A DNA stretch of 64,000 nucleotides from Pseudohalioglobus sediminis. GTDB lineage: Bacteria; Pseudomonadota; Gammaproteobacteria; Pseudomonadales; Halieaceae. The notes under the pieces are model-generated. The model was not told where the DNA came from and ran no database searches. It saw only the letters and a program-made list of their open reading frames with translations. The stretch spans positions 62,001 through 126,000 of the forward strand of contig NZ_VTUX01000010.1 of NCBI RefSeq assembly GCF_008370495.1. The letters run 5' to 3'. Positions 9,025-16,955 of this stretch are shown in pieces. Both the position numbers and the translations under genes were made by a program. Position 1 is the stretch's first letter. Each line of letters opens with the position of its first letter.

Positions 9025-10103
9025 TCCTGCACCGTATCCGGTGCTGGTGCCTCGCTTGCACCCTGCGGGTCACCCGACAACAAGGTGCCAAGCCATGCAC
9101 TACCGGGCTGTTGCTCGGCAAGAAACTTGATCAGCATGGTCAGTGGCACCGATAGCAGCATGCCCACCGGCCCGAACATCCAGCCCCAGAACAGCAGTGA
9201 CAAAAACACCGCCAGGGCGGAAAGGCCCATGCGCCGGCCCATGATACGGGGTTCCAGGATATTCCCCACCAGCGTGTTCACCAGCAGGTAAAGCGCGATC
9301 ATCAGCCCGGTGGTCAGCGGGTCCTGGTCGAGCAGCGAGAGCAACACCGGCGGTACCGCTGCGATGACCGAGCCAATGTTCGGGACGAAGTTCAGCAAAA
9401 AGGCTATGAAACCCCACAGCAAAGCGAAGCGCACATCCAGCAGCGCCATGCCGATAGTGATCAACACACCGGTCAGGGCGCCGATCAGGGTCTTGGTCGT
9501 AATGTAGTTGTTCATGGCGGCCGCCAGGTCCTGCAGGCCGGCGTAATAGCGGCCGCTGCCGGCTGCGTCACTACCGGACATCTTGCGCTGGAAGGACTCC
9601 GCGTCACCCAGGATAAAAATCACCAGGAAAAGTATCAGGAAAAAATGACTCAGCGTGTCACCCAGCCCGGAAAGAAAACTGCCCAGGAACCCCAGCGCAC
9701 CGGCCGGATCAAAGGCGCTGGCGATATCATCACGATCAATCGAAGCGCCAAGATCAACCAGTTGCTGCACCCACGCATCTACCAGCAAGGTGAGCTGCTC
9801 CTGGTAGGCGGGCAATGCATTGATGAAGGCTTTCACACTGGCCCCCAGCAACACAAACACCGTACCCAGCACACCGAGAGCGAGCAATGACACCAGGGCA
9901 ACCGACAGCCAGCGTGGCAGGCCGCGACGGCCGAGCATGGCGATGGGTGAGCTCAACAATATGGCGATAAACATTGCCAGCAGGAACGGCACCACCAGGT
10001 TGGACGCATAGCGGGCCCCGGCCAGCACCACCACCAGCGATGCCAGTGTCAACAGCGCATCGCGCACGGCGTGTGCCGACGGTGTGTCAGCTTTTGCAGA
10101 CAT
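9015..10103 (-). CDS. AI-2E/PerM family membrane transporter
   Basis: 362 aa from the ATG at 10103, with GGGAAG five bases upstream. The protein has an N-terminal pair of membrane segments (ALLTLASLVVVLAGA, NLVVPFLLAMFIAILLS). A soluble insert (about 90-150) follows, then five further hydrophobic helices with the family hallmark LLWGFIAFLLNFVPNIGS and the late motif NILEPRIMGRRMGLSALAV. The family includes AI-2 exporters, PerM and Na+/H+ antiporter-like members, so no substrate can be given. It is transcribed divergently from the cardiolipin synthase across about 260 bases without an obvious gene. Confidence 0.88.
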   Translation of the reverse strand: MSAKADTPSAHAVRDALLTLASLVVVLAGARYASNLVVPFLLAMFIAILLSSPIAMLGRRGLPRWLSVALVSLLALGVLGTVFVLLGASVKAFINALPAYQEQLTLLVDAWVQQLVDLGASIDRDDIASAFDPAGALGFLGSFLSGLGDTLSHFFLILFLVIFILGDAESFQRKMSGSDAAGSGRYYAGLQDLAAAMNNYITTKTLIGALTGVLITIGMALLDVRFALLWGFIAFLLNFVPNIGSVIAAVPPVLLSLLDQDPLTTGLMIALYLLVNTLVGNILEPRIMGRRMGLSALAVFLSLLFWGWMFGPVGMLLSVPLTMLIKFLAEQQPGSAWLGTLLSGDPQGASEAPAPDTVQDQL

Positions 10104-10361
10104 AGTCGCTTCCCAAAGATTCCAATCCTGATTCCGGGGTTGGTAGCGCCCCTGGGCCCGGTTCCATCGAGCAAGGTTTGCCCCATAACAGCTGAGTTGC
10201 CTCAGGCCGCACTCCCCACCCGGGCCTGCGCTAGTGTAACGCGCCCTGAATGTGCTTTCATAACAAGCTGTGGCTTGCTGCACACTCTCTTGCTAGCGCG
10301 CACAGGGCGCCGCAGGAGTGTGTGGTAGTCGCCAGCCAGCCGACGACGGACAGTGTACAGA

Positions 10362-11795
10362 ATGAAACTGCAGATGAAAAAAATGCTCGGTGTGCTGATT
10401 CCCGGCTTCTATGCCGCTGGCATCATCCTGGCGCTGCATGCGGCGATGTACACGCGCACCCCGACCGGTGCAGTCGCCTGGACCGTATCGCTGGTGTCCA
10501 TGCCTTTCGTCGCGGTACCCGCCTATGCCGTGTTCGGCCGCAATCGATTCGAGGGAGTGAACGCGGCATACGAGGAGCGCCGCCAGGAACTCGATGACAT
10601 TCTGGTTGGCTTTCAAAGCTCGCTGGCGCCCTTTGAGGTTGATCTGGGCCAGGCGCCTTCCTGGTACCGTGCTGTCAGCAATCTCTCGGACTTGCAGTTG
10701 GTTAACGGTAATGAGGTGGAACTGCTGGTCGATGGCGAGGCCACTTTCAACAGCATCCTCGAAGGCATCGCCCGGGCCGAGCGCTACATCCTGTTCCAGT
10801 TCTACATGATTCATGACGACGGCCTTGGTCGGCGCGTGAAAGCGGCACTTATAGAACGTGCTCGCGCCGGCATACAGGTCACGGTGTTATACGACGAAAT
10901 AGGCAGTTCCGGCCTACCCGCGTCCTACATCAACGAGTTGCGCGAAGCAGGCATTGGCGTCAGCTCTTTCCGGCCAACCCGGGGCTGGCGCAATCACTTT
11001 CAGCTTAACTTCCGCAATCACCGCAAGATGGTGGTGGTAGACGGCAGGGAAGCCTGGCTGGGCGGCCACAACGTGGGCGACGAGTACCTGGGGCTGGACC
11101 CGGAGTTCAGCCCCTGGCGAGATACCCATGTGCGCATTGCAGGTCCGGCGGCTCTGCAGGTACAACTGACCCTGCTGGCGGACTGGTACTGGGCCACCCG
11201 CGAGGTGCCGCGGCTGGACTGGACCCCCACACCGGCAACCGCCACGGACCAGCAGGTACTGATACTCCCCACCTCACCCACGCGCCAACTGGAGACCGCC
11301 AGCCTGTTCTTCGTCGCCGCGCTCAGCGCAGCGAGGGAGCGAATCTGGATATCTGCACCCTACTTCGTCCCGGACGAAGCCGTGCTGAAGGCATTGCAAC
11401 TGGCGGCACTGCGCGGTGTTGACGTACGCATACTGACCACGGGCAAGCCCGACAGCCTGCCGGTCTACCTCGCGGCCTTTCATTACATCGACATGCTCAA
11501 AGGGCTGGGTATCGGCTTTTACGCCTATGAGCCCGGCTTCCTGCACCAGAAGGCAATGCTCATCGACAACAACGTCGCCAGTGTCGGCACGCACAACTTC
11601 GACAATCGCTCTTTCCGGCTCAACTTTGAGGTCACCTCGGTTGTCGTGGACACGGGCTTTGCCAGCGATGTGGAGGCGATGTTCCAGCGTGATTTTGCGC
11701 ATGCCAGCGCTATCGATGCAGACGCCCTGGATGAGCAGCCGCTGTGGTGGCAGCTGGCGGTGCGAGTGTCGAGACTGGCAGCACCGGTGCTTTGA
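10362..11795 (+). CDS. cls: Cardiolipin synthase (phospholipase D superfamily)
   Basis: 477 aa from the ATG at 10362; a GTG three codons earlier is possible. Two N-terminal membrane helices (VLIPGFYAAGIILALHAAMY and AWTVSLVSMPFVAVPAYAVF) are followed by two PLD domains with complete HKD motifs: NHRKMVVVDGREAWLGGHN (about 220) and HQKAMLIDNNVASVGTHNF (about 395). This is the bacterial Cls layout: condensation of two phosphatidylglycerols into cardiolipin at the inner membrane. The proximity of a second PLD enzyme and a DedA-like domain reinforces a phospholipid cluster. Confidence 0.9.
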   Translation: MKLQMKKMLGVLIPGFYAAGIILALHAAMYTRTPTGAVAWTVSLVSMPFVAVPAYAVFGRNRFEGVNAAYEERRQELDDILVGFQSSLAPFEVDLGQAPSWYRAVSNLSDLQLVNGNEVELLVDGEATFNSILEGIARAERYILFQFYMIHDDGLGRRVKAALIERARAGIQVTVLYDEIGSSGLPASYINELREAGIGVSSFRPTRGWRNHFQLNFRNHRKMVVVDGREAWLGGHNVGDEYLGLDPEFSPWRDTHVRIAGPAALQVQLTLLADWYWATREVPRLDWTPTPATATDQQVLILPTSPTRQLETASLFFVAALSAARERIWISAPYFVPDEAVLKALQLAALRGVDVRILTTGKPDSLPVYLAAFHYIDMLKGLGIGFYAYEPGFLHQKAMLIDNNVASVGTHNFDNRSFRLNFEVTSVVVDTGFASDVEAMFQRDFAHASAIDADALDEQPLWWQLAVRVSRLAAPVL

Positions 11796-11902
11796 CGCGG
11801 GCACCAGGCCAGCCCTGTCGAGGCGGCCAAATCGCTTCCGTGTGCCATGGTTTTGCGCTACCGTGTGCGCCTGCTGAAGCTATTCCCGGAGTAAATCGAT
11901 TG

Positions 11903-12715
11903 ATGCACCAGTATTTCCAGGCTCGCACCGAAACCCGGCCCGGGCACCCGTTCCCATGCAGGCGAAATTTCCCACAGGCATCGCTCTTCGCAACAGTCGG
12001 GCTGTTATGTTTGCTACTCGCGCACAAGGTCAGCGCCCAGCAGTTCTCCGGGGACAACCAGTGGGTGGCTCCACATGGTGTGGCAACCATTGTCGGCACA
12101 GTGGGTGAAGAGTACTCGCAGTTTTATGCCATCGCCGCACTGGTACCCGAGTGGGAATTCAACCTGCAGTTGACGCACTACTACGACGACCCCCGTGATA
12201 ATACCGGCGAATATACCGCGACCAGCCTGTTTGCCAAGCACCGGATCAGCCAGAGCGAGGATGAGGCCACGGGTTACAGCGTGTTGTTCGGCACCGGCCT
12301 GACCCCAGAGCACAAGGAGCAGGGCGAGGTTAACGATGCGCTTGAGTCCTGGTGGATCATGGGCACGGGAACCTATGCTTTTGCAGACAATTCCGTGTTG
12401 CTGGACGTGCTCCCCGGTGTGACCCTGAACACGAACCGGGAGCAGGAAAGCGATGCAGCCTGGGGCTTCACCTACATGTCGCGGCTGGCCATCTACGACA
12501 TCATTCCCCAGTCAGCCATCGTCGCCGAAGTGTTCGGCACAGCCGGAGAGGCCTATGCGGAGCCCGCTTACCGCCTGGGTGTGCGCTGGGAAAGCCCCAA
12601 GTGGGTTGTCGCCGTGACCTTCTCGGAGGCCTTTGATGGTTCCGCCGGCGCGGGCGCGGAACTCGGTGTCATCTATTTTACCGAACCGCGCTTCTGCTTT
12701 GGCGGCTGCCGCTGA
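11903..12715 (+). CDS. Outer-membrane/periplasmic beta-barrel-like protein of unknown function
   Basis: 270 aa from the ATG at 11903, with GGAG upstream. The N-terminus is an unusually long signal peptide: about 25 polar residues precede the hydrophobic stretch LFATVGLLCLLLAHKVSAQQ. The mature protein consists of alternating strands with many aromatic residues (YSQFYAIAALVPEWEFNLQLTHYYDD in outline), YSVLFGTGLTP, LLDVLPGVTLN and RLGVRWESPKWVVAV, ending in CFGGCR, which has two nearby cysteines. The strand pattern suggests a small outer-membrane barrel. It follows cls by 107 bases on the same strand and could be cotranscribed. No specific family recognised. Confidence 0.75.
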   Translation: MHQYFQARTETRPGHPFPCRRNFPQASLFATVGLLCLLLAHKVSAQQFSGDNQWVAPHGVATIVGTVGEEYSQFYAIAALVPEWEFNLQLTHYYDDPRDNTGEYTATSLFAKHRISQSEDEATGYSVLFGTGLTPEHKEQGEVNDALESWWIMGTGTYAFADNSVLLDVLPGVTLNTNREQESDAAWGFTYMSRLAIYDIIPQSAIVAEVFGTAGEAYAEPAYRLGVRWESPKWVVAVTFSEAFDGSAGAGAELGVIYFTEPRFCFGGCR

Positions 12716-12724
12716 TACGACCCG

Positions 12725-13001
12725 CTACCAGGGTATTGCCTGCCCCTGGTCGTCGTAGAACTTGCCATTGTCCTCCGGGCCCTGCCCTGCGAACACATTC
12801 AGCAGCCCTTTCACGCTGACATCAACCGGCATATGCGCCCTCACCGCCCATGTCGGTCGGCACCCAGCCCGGATGCATGACCACGCAGGTAAACCCCTGT
12901 TCGCCCAACTCCAGCGCCAGGGAACTGTTCATCATATTGAGGGCTGCCTTGCTGGCGCGATAGCTACAGTAGCCACCGCGATTGCGTTCGATGCTGCTTG
13001 C
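12725..13001 (-). pseudogene. Short-chain dehydrogenase/reductase remnant (5' truncated and frameshifted)
   Basis: The minus strand encodes the C-terminal third of an SDR: NRGGYCSYRASKAALNMM carries the YxxxK catalytic pair (here Y-R-A-S-K), followed by LALELGEQGFTCVVMHPGW and VPTDMGGEGA. A stop follows at about 12838, but shifting by one base continues the SDR sequence (PVDVSVKGLLNVFAGQGPED ... DDQGQAIPW) to a TAG at 12725-12727. The Rossmann N-terminus with the TGxxxGxG motif is absent upstream, where the frame becomes basic low-complexity sequence. A deletion plus a frameshift make this a decayed gene. Confidence 0.8.
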
Positions 13002-13253
13002 CCCTGCCCTGCATGCCTGCGTCTGTTTACGGCAGCGGTGACACCCCTTTGCGTTATTCCATTCCATTGCTACCGGGCGACCGCTCAGCTCCATTGAGTC
13101 TAACCGTCGTGTTTCATAGCGACTACTCTTCTTCCTGCGGGAAGTAAAACCGTCTTTCGCTGTTCCCACCTGCGCATGCGCGCGGCGTGGGTATAGATGC
13201 TTTCGCCACTCGCACACACTGCTCAGGAATCACTCAATCAGGAAGATATAAAA

Positions 13254-14015
13254 ATGAAAAGACTTGTGACAGCGGTAACGACGTTTTTGGTGGCGGTAAC
13301 AATGTTAATGCAACAAGCCCTTGCGCAGGCCCCGGCCGGGCCCTCCCCCGTGGAAGCCTTCTTCTGCAACATGGCTGATGGCAAGGACATGAAGGACTTG
13401 ATGGCGGTCACGGATCGCTTCAAGAAGTGGGCGGATAAAAACGACCCCGACTATTCTGCATGGATCCTCACCCCGCGTTTCGGCCAGTTCGCGGAAATGC
13501 CCGGCGTGGTCTGGTTGGGCTCGAACAGAGATGGCAACGCCATGGGCAAGGGCCTGGAAAAGTGGATCGCGTCCGGAGGCGATATACAGGACGGCTTCAA
13601 CGACGTGCTGCGCTGCGGTGCACACACGGTAGCGTCTTCAGTTGAAATCAACGCACCCGACGGCCCGCCGAAGGACGGGGTGGTCATGTTCACGCAGTGC
13701 AAAATCGCTGAGGGTAGCGACTGGCGCAAGGCAATTGACGCACACAAGAAATACGCATCCAGCATGAGAGCACTCGGGGCCAAAAACTCCAACTGGTTGT
13801 TCTTCCCCATGATCGGCGGCATGCAGGACCGCGGCTTCGACTACTGGGGGGTCTCCACTTTCAATGGCTGGTCGGACTACTTTGCCGCCTATGAACTGTA
13901 TGTCACCGGTGGTGGATGGCAGAAGGGCATGGAGGCCATGAAAGATACAGCCGCCTGTGGCGTTGGCTCTGCTTCCGTATGGGATGTCAAACTGGTGCGC
14001 CTGGGCGCGCAATAA
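13254..14015 (+). CDS. Secreted protein of unknown function
   Basis: 253 aa starting at the ATG at 13254, preceded by AGGAAG. A textbook signal peptide (MKRLVTAVTTFLVAVTMLMQ, cleavage near ALAQA) sends it to the periplasm or beyond. The mature part has four Cys (FFCNMADG, VLRCGAH, FTQCKIAEG, TAACGVG), consistent with disulfides, and many Trp/aromatic residues. Two roughly similar halves are possible (VEAFFCNMADGKDM versus VMFTQCKIAEGSDW), which recalls the duplicated ferredoxin-like folds of small periplasmic proteins; this is only a suggestion. Single gene, followed by a strong hairpin. Confidence 0.75.
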   Translation: MKRLVTAVTTFLVAVTMLMQQALAQAPAGPSPVEAFFCNMADGKDMKDLMAVTDRFKKWADKNDPDYSAWILTPRFGQFAEMPGVVWLGSNRDGNAMGKGLEKWIASGGDIQDGFNDVLRCGAHTVASSVEINAPDGPPKDGVVMFTQCKIAEGSDWRKAIDAHKKYASSMRALGAKNSNWLFFPMIGGMQDRGFDYWGVSTFNGWSDYFAAYELYVTGGGWQKGMEAMKDTAACGVGSASVWDVKLVRLGAQ

Positions 14016-14023
14016 GCTGGCCG

Positions 14024-14055
14024 GTGGCCATCCCTGTCATAACAGGGGTGGCCAC
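14024..14055 (+). terminator. Strong hairpin downstream of the secreted-protein gene
   Basis: GTGGCCATCCCTGT (14024-14037) pairs with ACAGGGGTGGCCAC (14042-14055) across a four-base loop, with 13 of 14 positions complementary. It begins nine bases after the stop codon at 14015. No T-run follows, so it may stabilise the 3' end rather than act as a full intrinsic terminator. Confidence 0.6.
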
Positions 14056-14115
14056 GTCCCACCCCTGCAACTGCATGATGCGATCGACGTCACGCGCTGA
14101 CGTCCGGAGACGCTT

Positions 14116-15201
14116 ATGAGCACCACGGAGTATTACACCATTCCCCCCTCCGACCTGGAGTGGAACCTGAAGCAGGACTACACCACCAACTTCCAGTGGG
14201 AGTACCAGGACGGCCGCGAGTCACTGCTCAACCTGTATGAGAAGGGCAAGATCAAGCAATGGAACGCCTCAGAACGCATTGACTGGTCGCAGGAACTGGA
14301 CCCGGAAAACCCGGAACAGATGCCGGACGAGTCCATGCCGATTTTCGGCTCAGCGCCCTACGAGCGCATGACCAAGAAGGAGAAGATCGAGGCGCGCACG
14401 CACTTCCAGGCCTGGCAATTGTCACAGTTCCTGCACGGCGAGCAGGGCGCGCTCATCTGCACGGCCAAGATCGTGCAACAGGTGCCCAGCATCGATGCCA
14501 AGTTCTACGGCGCCACCCAGGTGATCGACGAGGCCCGGCACGTGGAGGCCTACTCCCGGCTGTTGCATGAAAAATTTGAACTCGCCTACCCGATCACCCC
14601 TACCCTGAAGTCACTGCTGGAAGATGTGCTCAATGACTCCCGCTGGGACATGACCTACCTCGGCATGCAGGTATTGATCGAAGGGTTGGCCCTGGCCGCC
14701 TTCTCTTCCATCAGGGACAACGCCCAGAACCCCCTGGCGGCATCGGTCAACGCCTACGTGATGCAGGACGAGGCCCGGCACGTGGCTTTCGGCCGCCTGT
14801 CACTGCGCGACTACTACCCGCAACTGACCCAGGCCGAGCGCGACGAGCGCGAAGAGTTCGCGGTGGAGGCCTGCTACGCCATGCGCGACCGCTTCCAGGC
14901 CGAGGAAGTGTGGGAACGACTGGGCCTGCCGGTAGACGAATGTGCCAGGCATATGAGCGAATCCGGCTTTATGCAGAACTACCGCAGTGACCTGTTCACG
15001 CGCATTGTGCCGATGATGAAGGACATTGGCTTGTGGGGCCCCAAAATACGCAAGGGCTACGAGCAGATGGGCATACTTGGTTACTGTGATGCCAACGTCG
15101 AAGAACTCTCCGCCAACGACCAGAGGGTCGCGGAACAGTTTGACCGGGACATCAGGGAGCGGATGCAGGATATTGAATCGGTCGCCGCAGACGCGGTATA
15201 G
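14116..15201 (+). CDS. Diiron ferritin-like (R2/AurF-type) oxidoreductase
   Basis: 361 aa. The four-helix diiron signature is complete: Glu in LHGEQGAL (about 110), the first ExxH in DEARHVEAY (about 138-141), Glu in LIEGLALAA (about 192) and the second ExxH in DEARHVAFG (about 218-221). Both ExxH motifs sit in the same five-residue phrase DEARH. This fits ribonucleotide-reductase-R2-like and AurF-type oxygenases of the ferritin superfamily: an O2-activating diiron centre in the cytoplasm. The substrate is unknown and no partner reductase lies next to it. The ATG at 14116 follows a GGAGACG Shine-Dalgarno. Confidence 0.82.
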   Translation: MSTTEYYTIPPSDLEWNLKQDYTTNFQWEYQDGRESLLNLYEKGKIKQWNASERIDWSQELDPENPEQMPDESMPIFGSAPYERMTKKEKIEARTHFQAWQLSQFLHGEQGALICTAKIVQQVPSIDAKFYGATQVIDEARHVEAYSRLLHEKFELAYPITPTLKSLLEDVLNDSRWDMTYLGMQVLIEGLALAAFSSIRDNAQNPLAASVNAYVMQDEARHVAFGRLSLRDYYPQLTQAERDEREEFAVEACYAMRDRFQAEEVWERLGLPVDECARHMSESGFMQNYRSDLFTRIVPMMKDIGLWGPKIRKGYEQMGILGYCDANVEELSANDQRVAEQFDRDIRERMQDIESVAADAV

Positions 15202-15360
15202 CGCACACGTGCCTGCGGCTGGAGACCGGGTCTTGGTTTGACCGCCGCCTGGTGCCGGACGCCCGGCGGTCGTGTTCAGGTGACGGGTTCCGCCGGCAAG
15301 ATTTGGTGGCGGGCCCTGCAGCCCCGGCAATGGCCGTCGCAACACTCGCCATGACGGTCC

Positions 15361-15681
15361 TCAGAGCGCAGTCAGTGCTTCCGTGGTCTGCTCAGACGCC
15401 CGCTTTGCCAGGCCGGTCTGGCCGAGAAGGCGCACCTCGCCTTCCGCGCTTTGCACGCACTCCACACGCTGCAAGCGTTCACCCTTTGGGTAAACACGCA
15501 AGGTCAGTGTGTCGCTGCCGGGCACCACACCGTTGATGCGCACACGGGCATCTTTACCGTAGATCGCCGCCAACTCCTGTTTGCACTCAGCCAACTGCTC
15601 ACCGTGTGCACTCTCCGCCTGGGCCCCCATGGCGCCGGTAAGAGCCACTCCCATCACAACGCCTGCCAATACCTTTTTCAT
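15361..15681 (-). CDS. Small exported protein of unknown function
   Basis: 106 aa from the ATG at 15681. The signal peptide KKVLAGVVMGVALTGAMGAQA is clear. The mature 84 residues contain two Cys (AECKQELAAIYG and RVECVQSAEG) and a central beta-type segment (RVRINGVVPGSDTLTLRVYP), suggesting a compact disulfide-bonded periplasmic domain. The open frame extends upstream to 15834, but that part lacks coding character. It lies 100 bases after the LysR gene on the same strand. No family recognised. Confidence 0.65.
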   Translation of the reverse strand: MKKVLAGVVMGVALTGAMGAQAESAHGEQLAECKQELAAIYGKDARVRINGVVPGSDTLTLRVYPKGERLQRVECVQSAEGEVRLLGQTGLAKRASEQTTEALTAL

Positions 15682-15781
15682 CGCTCGAACCTCTCGTTCG
15701 TTGTCGAGCCTTAATACTAGACGTGCCCGATTTTGATTAAAATGCCCGAAATTAATCTCTCCCGTTGCATATTTGGACACC

Positions 15782-16669
15782 CTATGTCGCCCGACTGTCC
15801 AACTGTGGCCGCAATCGGTCAAACTCCTCGGCAATCACCTCACGCAATACCCGCAAGCGGGCGCTGAGGCGCAGGTCCTTGTGGGTCAGCACCCACAGAT
15901 CGGAGTGATGCACCACGGAGGCACCGGGAACACGGACCAGTTCCTCATGCTCGTTGGCGAACAGGCAGGGCATGAAGGCCATACCCATTTTCGCCCGCAC
16001 TGCGGCCACCACTAAAGATAGATCGGCAATGGCATGACGTCGAGGATGATCGGGAAAGTCGGTCATGTCCAGCCAATCCGCTTTCTGGCCTGCGGGCTCC
16101 TTACCGATCCAGACCAGGTGGGAGACATCTTCCGGCGCTTCGGGTTTAAGCAGATCGCGATGCACATAGGCGCTGGCCGACAGCGCCGACATGCGGCGAC
16201 CAATCAGGTAGTCCGGCGGCTTGCCCCCGGCGGGCATGACGCGCACCGCGATATCCGCCTCGCGACGACTGAGGTCCAGGGCCTCCGGGCTGGCGGATAT
16301 CTCGAGGTCGATGCCCGGATACTGCCCGGCAAAGCGCCCCAGCCGCGCGATCAGGCTGCCCATGCCGTCACTGCTCGGCAGCGTCAGGCGTATGGGGCCC
16401 TGCAAATGCTGGTCATCCCCGTGAATGCGTCGCTCCGCGGCCAGTATCAACTCCTCTACGTGCTCGGCAGTGGGCAGCAGTTGCTCGGCAGCTGCCGTCA
16501 TACGATAGCCGTCCGGCGTGCGGTCAAACAGGTGGGCCTGCAGGGAGTGCTCGAGCTCATCCAGGCGCCGGGTCACGGTGGAATTGCTGACCCCCAGAAC
16601 CTGCGCCGCGCCGCGGGCAGACCCCTTGCGCGCCAGCGCCAGCAGCACCTTGATGTCGTCCCAATCCAT
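15782..16669 (-). CDS. LysR-family transcriptional regulator
   Basis: 295 aa from the ATG at 16669, with GGGAGAGCGAG directly upstream. The N-terminal winged helix-turn-helix is evident (ARGAAQVLGVSNSTVTRRLD ELE, about 18-40), followed by the linker helix and a two-lobe effector domain (PIRLTLPSSDGMGSLIARL; EADIAVRVMP; LWVLTHKDLRLSARLRVLRE). Length and layout are those of the family. The regulated gene is unclear: the small exported gene is downstream, and the tRNA lies upstream on the other strand. Confidence 0.9.
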   Translation of the reverse strand: MDWDDIKVLLALARKGSARGAAQVLGVSNSTVTRRLDELEHSLQAHLFDRTPDGYRMTAAAEQLLPTAEHVEELILAAERRIHGDDQHLQGPIRLTLPSSDGMGSLIARLGRFAGQYPGIDLEISASPEALDLSRREADIAVRVMPAGGKPPDYLIGRRMSALSASAYVHRDLLKPEAPEDVSHLVWIGKEPAGQKADWLDMTDFPDHPRRHAIADLSLVVAAVRAKMGMAFMPCLFANEHEELVRVPGASVVHHSDLWVLTHKDLRLSARLRVLREVIAEEFDRLRPQLDSRAT

Positions 16670-16831
16670 CTCGCTCTCCCCGTGGCAACCCGGGTCATCT
16701 TGAGCGAGGCCCGGTGGCCATGCAAGTGGCTGGCGAGAACAGCATATTTCGCGGCGGGGTGGCTTGACTAGCAGCCGGGAAATCAGGAAAATGCGCGCCT
16801 CTTCGGGACATGTGTGCCCGCTGCTGAATGT

Positions 16832-16908
16832 GGCTACGTAGCTCAGCTGGTTAGAGCACAGCATTCATAATGCTGGGGTCGGTGGTTCAAGTCCACCCGT
16901 AGCTACCA
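16832..16908 (+). tRNA. tRNA-Met (CAT), elongator type
   Basis: A full cloverleaf is readable in 77 bases: acceptor GGCTACG pairing with CGTAGCT (last base G:U), D-arm GCTCAGCTGGTTAGAGC, anticodon stem CAGCA/TGCTG around loop TTCATAA (anticodon CAT), T-arm GGTGG-TTCAAGT-CCACC, then A and an encoded CCA. The anticodon stem lacks the three consecutive G:C pairs of initiator tRNA, so this is the elongator form. A tRNA-Ile2 with a modified CAT anticodon cannot be wholly excluded, but the acceptor sequence matches tRNA-Met. A mobile region begins just downstream. Confidence 0.93.
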
Positions 16909-16947
16909 CTTATTCCAAGCAGTTTTTCTTTATTATTCATAAGCTTA

Positions 16948-16955
16948 GCGCGTTT
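16948..16955. repeat. Target-site duplication, left copy (GCGCGTTT)
   Basis: The eight bases immediately left of the insertion sequence are identical to those immediately right of it (18261-18268). Eight bases is the duplication length expected for ISL3-family insertion. Confidence 0.93.

Noticed and set aside
11743-11902. Longer start for the outer-membrane protein at 11744
   Set aside because: The extension lies inside the end of cls, has no Shine-Dalgarno and precedes the signal peptide with unrelated basic sequence.
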